64,000 nt of DNA, taken from Microdochium bolleyi. Taxonomy: Eukaryota; Ascomycota; Sordariomycetes; Xylariales; Microdochiaceae. Below, piece by piece: positions 31,630-43,000 of this stretch. The number at the start of each line of letters is the position of its first letter. Within the stretch, counting starts at the first letter, position 1. The stretch covers positions 2,356,001 to 2,420,000 of the forward strand of contig KQ964249.1 in the NCBI GenBank assembly GCA_001566295.1, written 5' to 3'. The notes under the pieces are model-generated. The model made no database searches. It saw only the letters and a program-made list of their open reading frames with translations, and had not been told where the DNA came from. The position numbers and the translations under genes are program-made.

Positions 31630-32349
31630 ATGTTGGCTTCACGCTTCTCCAGAGCTGTAAGTCTCCCTCGCCCGTTTGTGTTTATCCCTCGTCCGCACTT
31701 TCCCCGCCGTTGTCGCAACCATGCCCGGAACCCCAGGCTAACATGGCTCTCGCAACCAGCTTCCCAGGGCGACCACCACAGCTTCCCGATGGGCCGCCCC
31801 CATGCGGAAACCGCTGGGTGCCAGCTTCGCCCGCTATGAGTCCACCGAGGGCAAGGTCCAAGGTGCCGTCATTGGTATCGATCTTGGAACCACAAACTCG
31901 GCCGTCGCCATCATGGAGGGCAAGACACCCAAGATTATCGAGAACTCGGAAGGTACGTGACTGCGATCAGGCGCGACTACTCAACCTCGGCAGACGACTA
32001 ACGATAACTCCATACAGGTGCCCGGACAACACCATCCGTCGTCGCTTTTGCCCAGGACGGCGAGCGCCTTGTCGGTGTCGCTGCCAAGCGCCAGGCTGTC
32101 GTCAACCCAGAGAACACCCTCTTCGCCACCAAGCGGTTAATCGGACGCAAGTTCTCTGATGCCGAGGTCCAGCGTGATATCAAGGAGGTTCCCTACAAGA
32201 TTGTCCAGCACACCAACGGTGACGCCTGGGTCGAGGCTCGCGGCCAGAAGTACTCGCCTTCTCAGGTTGGTGGCTTCGTCCTCAACAAGATGAAGGAGAC
32301 CGCCGAGGCCTATCTGAGCAAGCCCGTCAAGAACGCCGTCGTCACTGTT

Positions 32350-32390
<41 letters not shown>

Positions 32391-33825
32391 CGCCGGCCAG
32401 ATCTCTGGCTTGAACGTCCTCCGTGTCGTCAACGAGCCTACCGCTGCTGCTCTTGCGTACGGTCTCGAGAAGGAGGCTGATCGCGTCGTCGCTGTCTACG
32501 ATCTTGGTGGTGGTACCTTCGATATCTCCATCCTCGAGATCCAGCAGGGTGTCTTCGAGGTCAAGTCCACCAACGGTGATACCCACCTTGGTGGTGAGGA
32601 TTTCGATATCCGTCTCGTCCGCCACCTCGTCCAGCAGTTCAAGAGCGACTCTTCCATCGACCTCTCAGGAGACCGTATGGCCATCCAGCGTATCCGTGAG
32701 GCTGCCGAGAAGGCCAAGATCGAGCTGTCTTCTTCTCTCCAGACCGATATCAGCCTTCCCTTCATCACTGCTGATGCCTCGGGCCCTAAGCACATCAACA
32801 CCAAGTTGACCCGTGCTCAGCTCGAGCAGATGATGGACCCCCTCATCACCAAGACCATCGAGCCCGTTCGCAAGGCTCTCAAGGATGCCAACCTGACCGC
32901 CAAGGAGATTCAGGAAGTCATTCTTGTCGGTGGTATGACCCGTATGCCCAAGGTTGCCGAGTCCGTCAAGAGCATCTTTGGTCGCGACCCGGCCAAGTCC
33001 GTCAACCCCGACGAGGCTGTCGCCATCGGTGCTGCGATCCAGGGTGCTGTCCTCTCTGGTGAGGTCAAGGATCTCCTGCTCCTTGACGTCACTCCTCTGT
33101 CTCTTGGCATTGAGACCCTCGGTGGTGTCTTCACTCGTTTGATCAACCGTAACACCACCATCCCCACCAAGAAGTCCCAGGTCTTCTCTACTGCCGCCGA
33201 CTTCCAGAGCGCCGTCGAGATCAAGGTCTACCAGGGTGAGCGTGAGCTCGTCCGGGACAACAAGCTCCTCGGCAACTTCCAGCTCACTGGCATTCCCCCT
33301 GCCCACCGTGGTGTCCCCCAGGTTGAGGTCACCTTCGACATCGACGCCGACTCCATTGTCCACGTCCACGCCAAGGACAAGAGCACCAACAAGGACCAGT
33401 CGATCACCATTGCTTCCGGCTCTGGTCTGTCTGATTCCGAGATTGAGCAAATGGTTCAGGACTCTGAGAAGTACGCCGAGCAAGACAAGGAGCGCAAGTC
33501 CGCCATCGAGGCTGCCAACCGCACCGACAGCGTCCTGAACGACACCGAGAAGGCCCTCAACGAGTTCGCCGACAAGATCGACAAGACCGAGGCTGACCAG
33601 ATCCGTGAGAAGATCGCCTCTCTCCGCGACTTCGTTGCCAAGAGCCAGTCTGGCGAGAACAATGCCACCGCCGAGGAGATCAAGGAGAAGACCGACGAGC
33701 TCCAGAACGTCAGCCTGAACCTTTTCGACAAGATGCACAAGGCCCGCTCCGAGTCTGGCGAGCAGCAGCAGCCCAACTCCGAGTCCTCCGAGGCCAAGCC
33801 CGAGGACGGCGAGAAGAAGCCGTAA
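31630..33825 (+). CDS. ssc1: Mitochondrial HSP70 chaperone (Ssc1/mortalin type)
   Basis: A complete 675-residue DnaK-type chaperone from exons 31630..31656, 31760..31952 and 32018..33825. The introns interrupt the presequence and the region just after the first phosphate loop. It drives protein import through the TIM23 motor and folds matrix proteins together with Mdj1 and Mge1. The presequence is MLASRFSRALPRATTTASR, Arg/Ser-rich and free of acids. HSP70 signature 1 is GIDLGTTNSAV from residue 48, signature 2 is VYDLGGGTFDISIL, and signature 3 is VILVGGMTRMPKV. The substrate-binding domain includes LLLLDVTPLSLGIETLGG, and the lid ends in a Glu/Lys/Pro-rich tail (EDGEKKP) instead of the cytosolic EEVD. 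GIETLGG and NRNTTIPTKKSQ are typical of DnaK/mtHSP70, not cytosolic forms. Confidence 0.96.
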
Positions 33826-34410
33826 ATGTCCTAAATGAGGGATAATCTTATGGGCCTTACTGTATCTTATGTACTTTGTTTCCATCACCACTTCACGGCA
33901 GCAGCACGGCTCGTCTGCCCATGTACCACACACTCTGTAAACATATCCCCACATCCATTGTCGCGCTCAGCATGTTTTACATACTACGGATCATCATGTT
34001 GTTTTTGTACGAGTTCCAACCAGGCTGGTTACGGGGCGTTTTGAGATGAGAAGATTCTTTCACATAAAAGAAAAGTTACCACGGCCGAAAACATTTTTTG
34101 TTGTCTGCGGTTTGGAGAGGGCCAGCCGCGGCTTGTCCTCACTGAGGAGAAGGTTCTCAACGTGAATTATAACATCTTGTACTCAGTCATATATAGCGAT
34201 CTACTTGACACGAGCAAGATGTAGTAATATCAGAATCCCCTCTCAAAGAGAATCCATATTCACTTCCCAATGATGCGAAATGCCACATATGTGTGCTTGC
34301 ATTTCTGCCAGTGCGCCACATTCCCTTTTGTCTACGTGAAATCATGCATGTCGTCTCGTGTACTCCGATTCCAGATGTATACATGGTCAATCTCCACCGA
34401 GCGTCTTACA
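33826..34410. other. Convergent intergenic region, 0.6 kb
   Basis: 3' ends of mtHSP70 (+) and the multicopper oxidase gene (-). AT-rich, no supported ORF. Confidence 0.65.
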
Positions 34411-36996
34411 TCACCTCGGCTTGCAGAAGCTCCGGCTCAGATTCCTCGTCGCCGGATCCATCCTGTCGACAAGGCTGGCCAGATCATCTGGCCGCTCGGC
34501 CAGCGACACAAACATGCCGCCCTCCATGTGCCACGCGACGTGGCAGTGCAGCGCCCACACGCCCGGGTTATCTGCGGGGAAGCGGATCACGACGTGCGTG
34601 AACGCCGGCACGGTGACGGTGTCGCGGCGCATCGGGCTCTCGAGGTTCCATGTCGTCGTCGACGTCGACGACGCGTTGCCCGCCTGGCCGAAGTAGCCGG
34701 GGCCCCAGCCTACGATCTGGAAGGAGTGGCCTGTATGTTTCACGGAAGCCTGCGGTGTCAGCAATTCCCTCGTTATATTTCACATAACTTTAGCCTATAG
34801 TGTATCGTACTACTACTGCAAGGTAGGGAACAACCTGGTGGAAGATGATCTTACCGTGCAAGTGCCACGGATGCTCCATGGCGTCGCGCGAGTTGATGAC
34901 GATCTGTGCGCCGCGGTCCGCGTCCGGCAGCAGGAGGACCTGCTGGTTGAGCCCAAAGTCCCAGCTGCTGTACGAGTTCTGGGCGTCCTGCGCGAAGGCT
35001 GACTGCTCCGTGGCCTTCCAGAGCGTGGCGTTGTCGTGGAGTGGAGTGTATGCGGTCTGTCCGTCAGTGCACATGTTAGTGAATTCCTGCGATTTTCGCA
35101 TGCTTCGAGGAGAGTGCTGAGCCGCCAATATTTTGGATGAAGGTCCGTTTTGGGGGATTGCTGGGCGAAGGAAACCATCGAATCTCAGCGGGAAGATGCT
35201 TCGTCCGTGTTGAATTAGACGTACCTTGTTCACGAATATCCGGTTGACGTCCTGCGCCTGCCGGAACATGTACTCGATATAATGCATGTTGTTCTCAGAC
35301 ACCTCCACTGCCGGCTCGTGGCGCATAGGCACGGGCATGTCGAACGGCATGTCGTCACAGCCCTCCCACGCATCGCCGCGGTTGCCATTGTGCTCGACTC
35401 CATAGGGGTTCGTTGTGTTTCCCGCCACGCCGATTGGCTCGGCAGCAACTTCTGTACCGGCATACGACAGCACTCCTCGGACCCCATACTCGGCGGCCTC
35501 TAGCCCGGCGCTGGTGTACGGCGCATACGGCAGGTAGCACGTCTTGGGGATCGAGGCTCGCATGTAGTAGTTTCCGGCAGTCTGGTTCGCGGTGAGCAGG
35601 ACAGAGACGCGCTGGCCGATATTAACGTACACGCCGCGGGAGGAAATGGGCTGTATCTCGACGCCGTCGAGCTCGACGACCGAGAGGGTGTGGTTATCCA
35701 CGCTGAACCAGAAGGAGAAGAAGGACGACGAGTTGATGAGGCGGAGGCGAGTCGTTTGGCCGGCCTGGACTGTGGTGGTGGAGAGGCTCCCGCCAGTGCA
35801 GTCTGCGGTGTATGGCTGGTCTGGCTGTGGCGGGTATGTGGTCGACACGACGGAGCAGTCGTATGTGTTCTGCCCGTTCATGAGGAGGTTGTCGGCGAGT
35901 GGCTCGACACCAGATACGGTAGGCGTCCATCTTGATGTGGGACTGAGATAGCTTGACAGGAGCTGCATATAGTGAAGGGAGAACTGTCAGTGATATCTAC
36001 CAACACTATACTCTGGAACCCAGGGGTCACACCTACCACTGAGCCATATGTGTGGTATACGTCGCCCAGAAACACAATCTTCTCGTCCTCGTGGTCCGGT
36101 ATCATCTCGTCTGGATCATGAATTACCTGCATCAATATCGACTAATTAACCCAAGCTCGCACCCCTTCACTGCATCACTGACTCACCAACGGCCCATAGA
36201 TTCCGTCGCTGTACTGTACACTGAGATGGGCATGCCACCAAAATGTACCCCTTTGCTTGGCGACTGTGAACTCATATGTGAAACTCTCACCGGGAGGGAT
36301 GCCGCACTGGCTAACTCCCACAACGCCGTCCATCCACGTGCTGTTCTTCTGGTCGATCCCGTGCCAGTGTATCGTCGTGCTTGAGCTGCTCATCTGGTTG
36401 TGCACGTGCACGCGGATAGTGTCGCCCGTGTTCGCCTCGATCAGGGGTCCCGGGGACTGCCCGTTGACTAGGATCATGGGCTTCGTGAAGCCATCAGGCG
36501 CGGCGAGGGCTTGTGTGATATTGAAAACGTAATCCCGTACGACGTTTCCCGTTCGGTTGTGCCGGAAATTTGTGTCAAGTGCGAGCTCGGAGTTGTTAAT
36601 GAGGTCTTCGATGGGTACAAAGGTCAGACCCTCGGGCACGCCGTATGCTTCGCTGTAGTTGTGTGGAGGCAGTGGTTGGTATATTATGCTGATAATGGTT
36701 CGCTGCAGACCGAGCCCTATTCCAAGGCTCATTGTGATTGCGAGTATCGAGAGGACGATTACGGTTGTCAGGAATATGCTCAAAGGCACGGTGCGTCCCT
36801 CCCTCCTCCTCGCTAGCGGAGCATTCTGATAGTGCCACGGCTCAGAGTCGGATCGCTCGACCAGCGGGCTTTTGCAGTCGCTACTGCCATAGTCGAACTC
36901 AGCTGTCCATGCCTCGTCGTCGGTGGACTTCCTATCTCGTGTTGTCCATTTCGTCGCCGAGTTGTACTTGGGAGTCATCGCCGTGGTGGGGAGCAT
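34411..36996 (-). CDS. Multicopper oxidase (laccase-like) with N-terminal membrane anchor
   Basis: A 719-residue protein from five exons: complement(36187..36996), (36037..36126), (35225..35962), (34855..35056), (34411..34730). All four copper-binding signatures are intact: HWHG at 210-213, WWHAH at 253-257, HPWHLHGHSF at 608-617 and HCHVAWHMEGGM at 675-686. The conserved Cys676 and its two neighbours are present, and the residue ten after Cys676 is Met686, so the type 1 copper probably has a Met axial ligand. Instead of a signal peptide it has a polar 69-residue N-terminus, then one hydrophobic span at about 70-97 (PLSIFLTTVIVLSILAITMS), which suggests type II topology with the oxidase outside. 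The ferroxidase Fet3 has a C-terminal anchor, so this is not Fet3. Substrate is unknown: phenols, ascorbate or metals are possible. Confidence 0.9.
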
Positions 36997-37399
36997 GCTT
37001 TACCGTTGACTGGATGCAACTTCTAGCGGGACAGGAACGGGCCCAGCTGGCTCGGCGCGGGCTCCGGGGGTCTTGGCTTTTATTGCATCTGAGAAGCAAC
37101 ATTATTGCGGGGGCTGGTGTGCGAGTTGGATTGGGTTGAAAAGGGGTGAAGAAGGGATACAGTTTGGATGGGCGAAGGGAGTTGTGTGAGGGATGTGATA
37201 AATGGGGTGCCGCATGAGCTTGAGACATGCTCACCATCGTCCGTGGTAAAGGACCTCCAGACTCGGGTGGACACAGTCAGCCAGCGCTCAATGGAGTCGG
37301 AGTCTCATAGAAGTTTTCAGGGTTGTTCTCATTCGACATGCATGGAGGTTAAGATTTTCCGGGCCCGGCATTTTTTGTATTTTGTGTTGGACACTGAAT
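36997..37399. other. Intergenic 0.4 kb: oxidase promoter and SRP68 3' region
   Basis: Both neighbours read leftward. A possible TATA-like element for the oxidase is listed separately. No gene is seen. Confidence 0.6.
37077..37085 (-). promoter_or_regulatory. TATA-like CAATAAAAG upstream of the multicopper oxidase
   Basis: On the minus strand CAATAAAAG lies about 80 nt before the oxidase ATG, in otherwise GC-rich sequence. The placement fits a core promoter, but the motif is not a consensus TATA box. Confidence 0.35.
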
Positions 37400-39389
37400 C
37401 TATCTGCCACCAAATCCGAACCACCCTTTCTTCTGCGCGGGAGCTGATTGCGCGGCTGCTTGCGCAGGCGCAGGCGCGACCTTTGCGGGGGCAGCTTCTG
37501 CCTTTCCGGGGTAGTCAATGTAGTTCCACGCAACGTCGAAGAACAACGGCTTTACGGGAATCGGTTCGATCTTCGGCGGATACGAAACAAGGTTCTCCAG
37601 GTCAACACCCCCAGCCGGGTACTCTGCCAACTTTTCCACCAGTGGCGTAGTTGTCACGGCCTTTGAGCCTGACTTATTGCGGAGATTGTCGATTTCGACA
37701 ATTGCTCGTGCTCGTTGCACTTCTCCTCTGAGGAGATCCTGAAGAAAGCTGATGTCGTCCTTGCGGATCTCGATATCGAGAGGTGCTGTCTTGGACGGTG
37801 TGGCCGCGTTGCTGGCGAGGACAGAAGCGGCCTGTTGACCTTGGTCGAATGCATGTTTCGTCAAGACCAGGGCGTTCAAGGACTGGTCTATAAGCGAGTG
37901 TGATCGTGCCACAGAGAGAGACCTATGAGTCGGAGTTAGTACCTGGCGAGGGAGATGGTAATGGCAGCAAGAAAACATACTTGAGAGCCTGGAAATATTT
38001 AGCGGTCGCTTCCAGCTTCGCGAGAAGGTCTTCATCCATGGCAACGCCGGGGAGCTCCCGAATCGACTCAAGACTCTGCAATGTTGAGTCGTACAGGACG
38101 ACCTTCTCTCTCAACCGCGCAATCTGGCGGCCGGGGGTCTCAGTCTTCGTCTTGTGCGCAGTGATTTCCTTCTTCGACTTGCGTGTTGTGTTTGGAGCGG
38201 AATCCAGCAGCGCGCCATCGTGCTCACCACTCAGGACTCGGTTCCGACCTATTCTCCAGCTGATCATGCGGTAGTTGACTGCCGTGCGCGTGATTTGCAA
38301 GCTCTGTATGCGAGCGTCGCTTTGCGCAACACCTTCCTCCTTCAACTCATCGATGGCGTGCTTTGTCGCATCTGCAGCATCCTGGCTGGCAATCAAGACG
38401 TCATCGTACGCTGCCGCCATCTCCTTTGGCAGGACGACCTCTCCAGAGGACAACTTGTCTGTCAATGTCTTTGTGGCGGCATCGCCCGCAGCTAGCGCAA
38501 GTGCGATTGCGGCATCCTCAATCTTGACCTCGCGAGATCTCCAGTTGATTGTTTGGGGTGCATTCGGAGCTCCCACTTGACCTTGCTGGGCGTCGGAGCC
38601 GCTCTGCTTCAGCAGATTAGAGTCGAGGCTATTGATCTGCTCCACCAGAGACGAGTCAGACACTGGGAAGGCCTTGCGGGCGATGGTTGGTATGGCCAGC
38701 GTGCGCGGAATCTTGTTCTGGTAGGCAGCATAGCGAATAGACGGATCGATTGTCTCGGAAATCAGGTCTTTGAAGGTATCGCTCTTGAAGGAGGGCGCCA
38801 GTGCTGTGTAGATGATTCGAGCTGTGGCGTAGCTTTGCACGCAGCTCTCCCAATGCTGTTTCTCGAACTCGGTGGCGCCCTTCACCATGGACGCATATGC
38901 GCGGGCTTCCAATAGGTCGACTGGGCTGGCACCGCTGGCAGAAGTATCGGACAGCAAGGTGACGAGGAGGTTGGCGGTGCGGGCGCCCTTGTCAAGCCTT
39001 GATATGATGTGCGAGCGAGTGCGCCCGGCAATGGATTTCGTGTCGGTGGCATGGATGGCCTTGTATCGCATCGCCTGTGCCCAGTCTCGTTCGGCGGTCA
39101 GGAGAAGAAGGTGCAAGTATCTTTGTAGGGTCCCTCGTTAGTCAATCTTGCGTCCTAAGCTCCAAACCAGACGTAACCAGGAGGGGTCTCGTGCTCACTC
39201 ATGGTTCTCCGATATCTGCGTTGCCGTGATCGGGGACTTGTTTGTGAACTTTCCGCGGTTCTTGGTGACGACGCCGAGCTTCTTGCGGCAGTTGTGTAGC
39301 TTCTTGGCCAACTGCGAGTGGTATGTCGAGTAGTCGCCGTAGAGCAGCGCCTGGTTGCGCGCCGCAACGACGAAGGTGGTGATGTCCAT
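37400..39389 (-). CDS. srp68: Signal recognition particle subunit SRP68
   Basis: A 617-residue protein from exons complement(39199..39389), (37981..39120), (37400..37922). SRP68 binds 7S RNA as a heterodimer with SRP72 and is needed for elongation arrest and ER targeting. The N-terminus (MDITTFVVAARNQALLYGDY) corresponds to the RNA-binding TPR-like domain, and HNCRKKLGVVTKNRGKF is the basic RNA-contact helix. The middle is all-helical. The C-terminal third contains PPKIEPIPVKPLFFDVAWNYIDYP, the conserved SRP72-binding segment, followed by an Ala/Pro linker and a terminal KKGWFGFGGR. The first intron ends in AAAG, a less usual acceptor, but only this join gives ENHEYLHLLLLTAERDWAQ. It is divergent from the PPR gene with 700 bp between the starts. 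Confidence 0.92.
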
Positions 39390-40089
39390 GATGTTGATGG
39401 CGAGCTGGCGCCCAGGTCTCCAAGTCCGAGGCTACTCTCTTGGTCGTGGCCCGGAGCAGCAGCGAGCAAGTGGTGATTGGGGCGGTGCGCAGCAGGAGTG
39501 GTGGCCGAGAAATGGCAGCCACTCTGACGATGAGAGGGACGGCCTTGTCGTGAGGACACTCGTGGGGGTGGGGTAGAAATTCAGGTCTCGTTTGGCGACA
39601 CCAACTGTATGGCAGCTGCACTAGCCAATCAGGCCGCGGCCCGCCAAACTCAGGGTGATGATGCTGCTATCGCAAACCTGGCGCACGTTTCTTTAGAGGC
39701 AAGTCGACCGATAATTCTACGCCGCCTGCACCTTCACCGGCCCGCCTCGAATTTTAAGAACACGGCAATACCAGCTCTACCCGCCGTCCAGAGCTCAGAT
39801 CTGAGGCCCGACACGCTGTGCCCAGTGTCTCCAGCTTCACTTTTCATGCGTTGAAGTTCTTTCGAAGCTGCAGAGCAGAGGACCAGGCTTCCAATCGAGC
39901 CATGAGCTGGTGTGAGTGTCTGCAGCTCCAGCAAGGCTTGCTCGAGCACCAACTGATCTTGTTGCCAAACGTCCGCGATAGTTTCGATACACCCGTGCCA
40001 CCCCTAGCTTCCTTCTGCTCCGACCTCGACGCCACTTCCGCCGTTCCACCGGTCGCCTCGCGTCACTGGTTGCGGACGCATCACCTCCA
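39390..40089. other. Divergent promoter region between SRP68 and the PPR gene
   Basis: The 700-bp head-to-head spacer. No TATA box is evident; ORFs that cross it are shadows of the two first exons. Confidence 0.6.
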
Positions 40090-43000
40090 ATGCTGGAGAA
40101 GACGGCTGCGAGCCTCGACCACTGCGGCCTCCAGCGAGTGCTACCCTCCGCCACCGCATCTCTGCGCACGAACAGGCGACTGCATACGACATTCTGGCAG
40201 CATGGCGCTACCAGCAGCGTCGAGCTCTCCCAGGCATGGCAGTCTCTGATGCACGGCACACTGACTCGTGACGAGCATGGCGGCCAGGACGACACACGCA
40301 ACGGAGTGAACTTGACCGCCTCAAGCTTCCTCCTCGACTTCCTGTACCCGAATGGCGCTGTGGCTCTCATGCGACGTTGGGTCTCGGCATCTGATCAACC
40401 TCTCAACAGATCGCTCTCGGTCTCCCCTGCCCGCCCATACACATCGTCAGCCGCGCGATGCGCAGCCGCCGAAGCTGGAGCGAGAAATACTGCAACGCAC
40501 GAGCGCACCACTCAGAACAATGCCGCCAACGACAAGTCTTCTGTCTTCCCAGAGTCCGCAGATGCCGAGGATTCCAAATTATTGTCGACGGCAAACAGTC
40601 AAGCTGGCCAGCACGAAGATGCCGTGCGAAGCATTCTCGCAAGGAGTGATGTGGATGAAGCGGAACAGCTGTGGCACCATTACAAAGCTCTCAATACAGT
40701 GTCGGCGTCTCATCACACTTCACAAGTCATAGAATTCCTGTCGAGCACCGGCAGGCTGGCAGACTCCTGGAAGGTCTCGGAGCTGTTTCATCAGGTCGAA
40801 CTCGACGATTGGGACGACAGTATTTTCAAGGCTGGAGCGTCTGCGGAAGTGAAGCTGCAGAATACACAACATGCCCTTGAGATCTTTGGGAAGGCATTAG
40901 ACAATGGCAACATGAGCGGCGCAGCGCTTGTGGACATTTTGGACTTGCTTCTCGACGCTTCACTTCGAGCGCCGGGGTCAGATTTGCTCCTGGCACTGTG
41001 GTCGCTCTACCCGCAGCTTTCAAAGCGCCTAGACCTCGAGGCTGTCACTCCCCAACTGAAACTGGTGTCGGCGATCCCAGGTTTAGCAGACATTGCACTT
41101 AAGCTGAAAGAAACCTTGCGGTCTGCGCTGCTGATGCCGAGCGCACGTCCTGGGGCGGACCACAGCCTCAGCATGTTGCAGAAAATTCTCGTTCGACGAG
41201 CTGTGACGACGTGCACCGGAGATCATGTTCTTCCATTGCTCGAAACAACACGCGACCCCACGGCATTTGAGGAGTTCCTTAAGCAAAGCACAGATCGTCG
41301 CCAATACCAGCTCGCCACAGAGGTCTACGACATCTACCGTGCTCTGCCAGACACCGTCCCGAGTAGAATGGTGATGCACGAAGTGTTCAAAGCATACACC
41401 AAGCTGAGGGCGAACTTTGGTACAAAACTTGCAGGCTTGGAAAAGCTCTGGGCCGATTGGCACACATTCCACGAGCACCCTAGCCAGCGAGCATATCAGC
41501 GGTACCTGGCATTCTTTGCTGAGTTTGGCGACAAGTCCAAGGTTCACTCACTGTGGATAGATTACGTCCAGCTCTACGCCGACGCCGATGTTCTTGTCAG
41601 CGGCTCAGATACATTTGCTCATCTTCTCCATGTTCACGCTGTACTTGGGGAAGAGGAAGAAGTCCGGCGCATATTCGACGACATGCGAAACAAATTCCGA
41701 CTTCGTCCGAACGTTCACTGCTGGAATATCCTGCTCAATGCTTATGCACGCGTGGGCAATTACGACAAAGCCATCGAGACCTTCGAGCTGTTAAGCGTGG
41801 AGCACCAACCCGACAAATACAGCTACGGGACAATGATGCAGATGGCTGGTTCTCGTGGCGACCTTGGCTATACTGCGGATCTGTATCGGCAAGCTCGTAG
41901 CCAAGGCCTTCGAGCAGATCCAGCAATCCTGAGCAGTCTTGTGGAAGCCTATTGCCAGAACGACATGTGGTCAGAAGCCCAGGATGTGTGCATGCGCGCA
42001 GCGAAACTAGGCACGCTAGCGACACGAACATGGAACAAGCTCCTCTACTATCACGCACTCCGCCGTGACCTATCCAAGGTCAATGAACTACTTCAAATCA
42101 TGGCGGACAGTGGTGTGCCATACAACAACTACACTTACCAGCAACTGCTTTTGGCACTCTCCCTGTGTCGACAGGCGGACCATGCGTTACATATGCTGAC
42201 AATAGGTCTAAAGGACAAGATCTTTGAAGTCACTACAGATCATTTCTACATCGTCATGGGTGCATTCGTACGGACAGGCGAGATACCACAAGTGCTGCGT
42301 TTGAGCAAGCTCATGGAGGAGTACGGGTTCCACAAGTCTTCGAAGATCACTTTCCGCCTTGCCGAGGCACTGGCACAATGGCGCCGTCCTGCGCAGAAAA
42401 CAGCCAGTAAGCGCATCGAAGAGAGGTTCCTGACGGCCCTGCAAGCGTTCCGTCATGTCTATTACGCGGAGGGATCTTCCCATAGCCCTTCGAAAAACGA
42501 GATACAATCACCTGCAGGGTCTGGCAAGACCTCCGAGCGTGGCTTGATGACCGCAGGCTCGGATGAGACACAGTTTGGCACACTGAGTTATTTGCTGGGC
42601 CAGCTGAAAGACTACACAGCGAGCAAGGATCTTGTTCGACTCTATCAGCTCGTGTTCGGTCAACAGCAGGGCGAGAAGCATATCCTTCCTGTTGCTCTGC
42701 TCAACTCTGTGATGGCTGGACACTTGGCTGAGGGCAAACACGATGAAGTCAGTACCGCCTGGACGGCACTGTTCAGGAACGCTCGCAAAAAGCTGCGGTC
42801 GAAAGATTATGCAGACCCTGTCAAGCCGTCCAAGATTTCAGCAAGATATCAGTATATCTTGTGCACCGGTCTCAAGGTGTTGCTCGAGTCCATGCTCGCC
42901 AGAGCGGACGCGGCAGGCATGCAGGAGGTGGTGGGAAAGGTGCTGGCGGATGGCTTTCTTCTGGACAGTAAGACATGGAACTATTACGTCCAGGCCCTCA

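Noticed and set aside
31188..32159. 323-codon ORF upstream of and overlapping mtHSP70
   Set aside because: It runs through the HSP70 exons and introns in the wrong frame and is Arg/Pro/Ser-rich.
32665..33954. 429-codon minus-strand ORF opposite mtHSP70
   Set aside because: Long antisense frames on HSP70 genes are a known artefact of codon bias and have misled annotators before. The plus frame is beyond doubt and the minus frame has Leu/Val/Gly low complexity.
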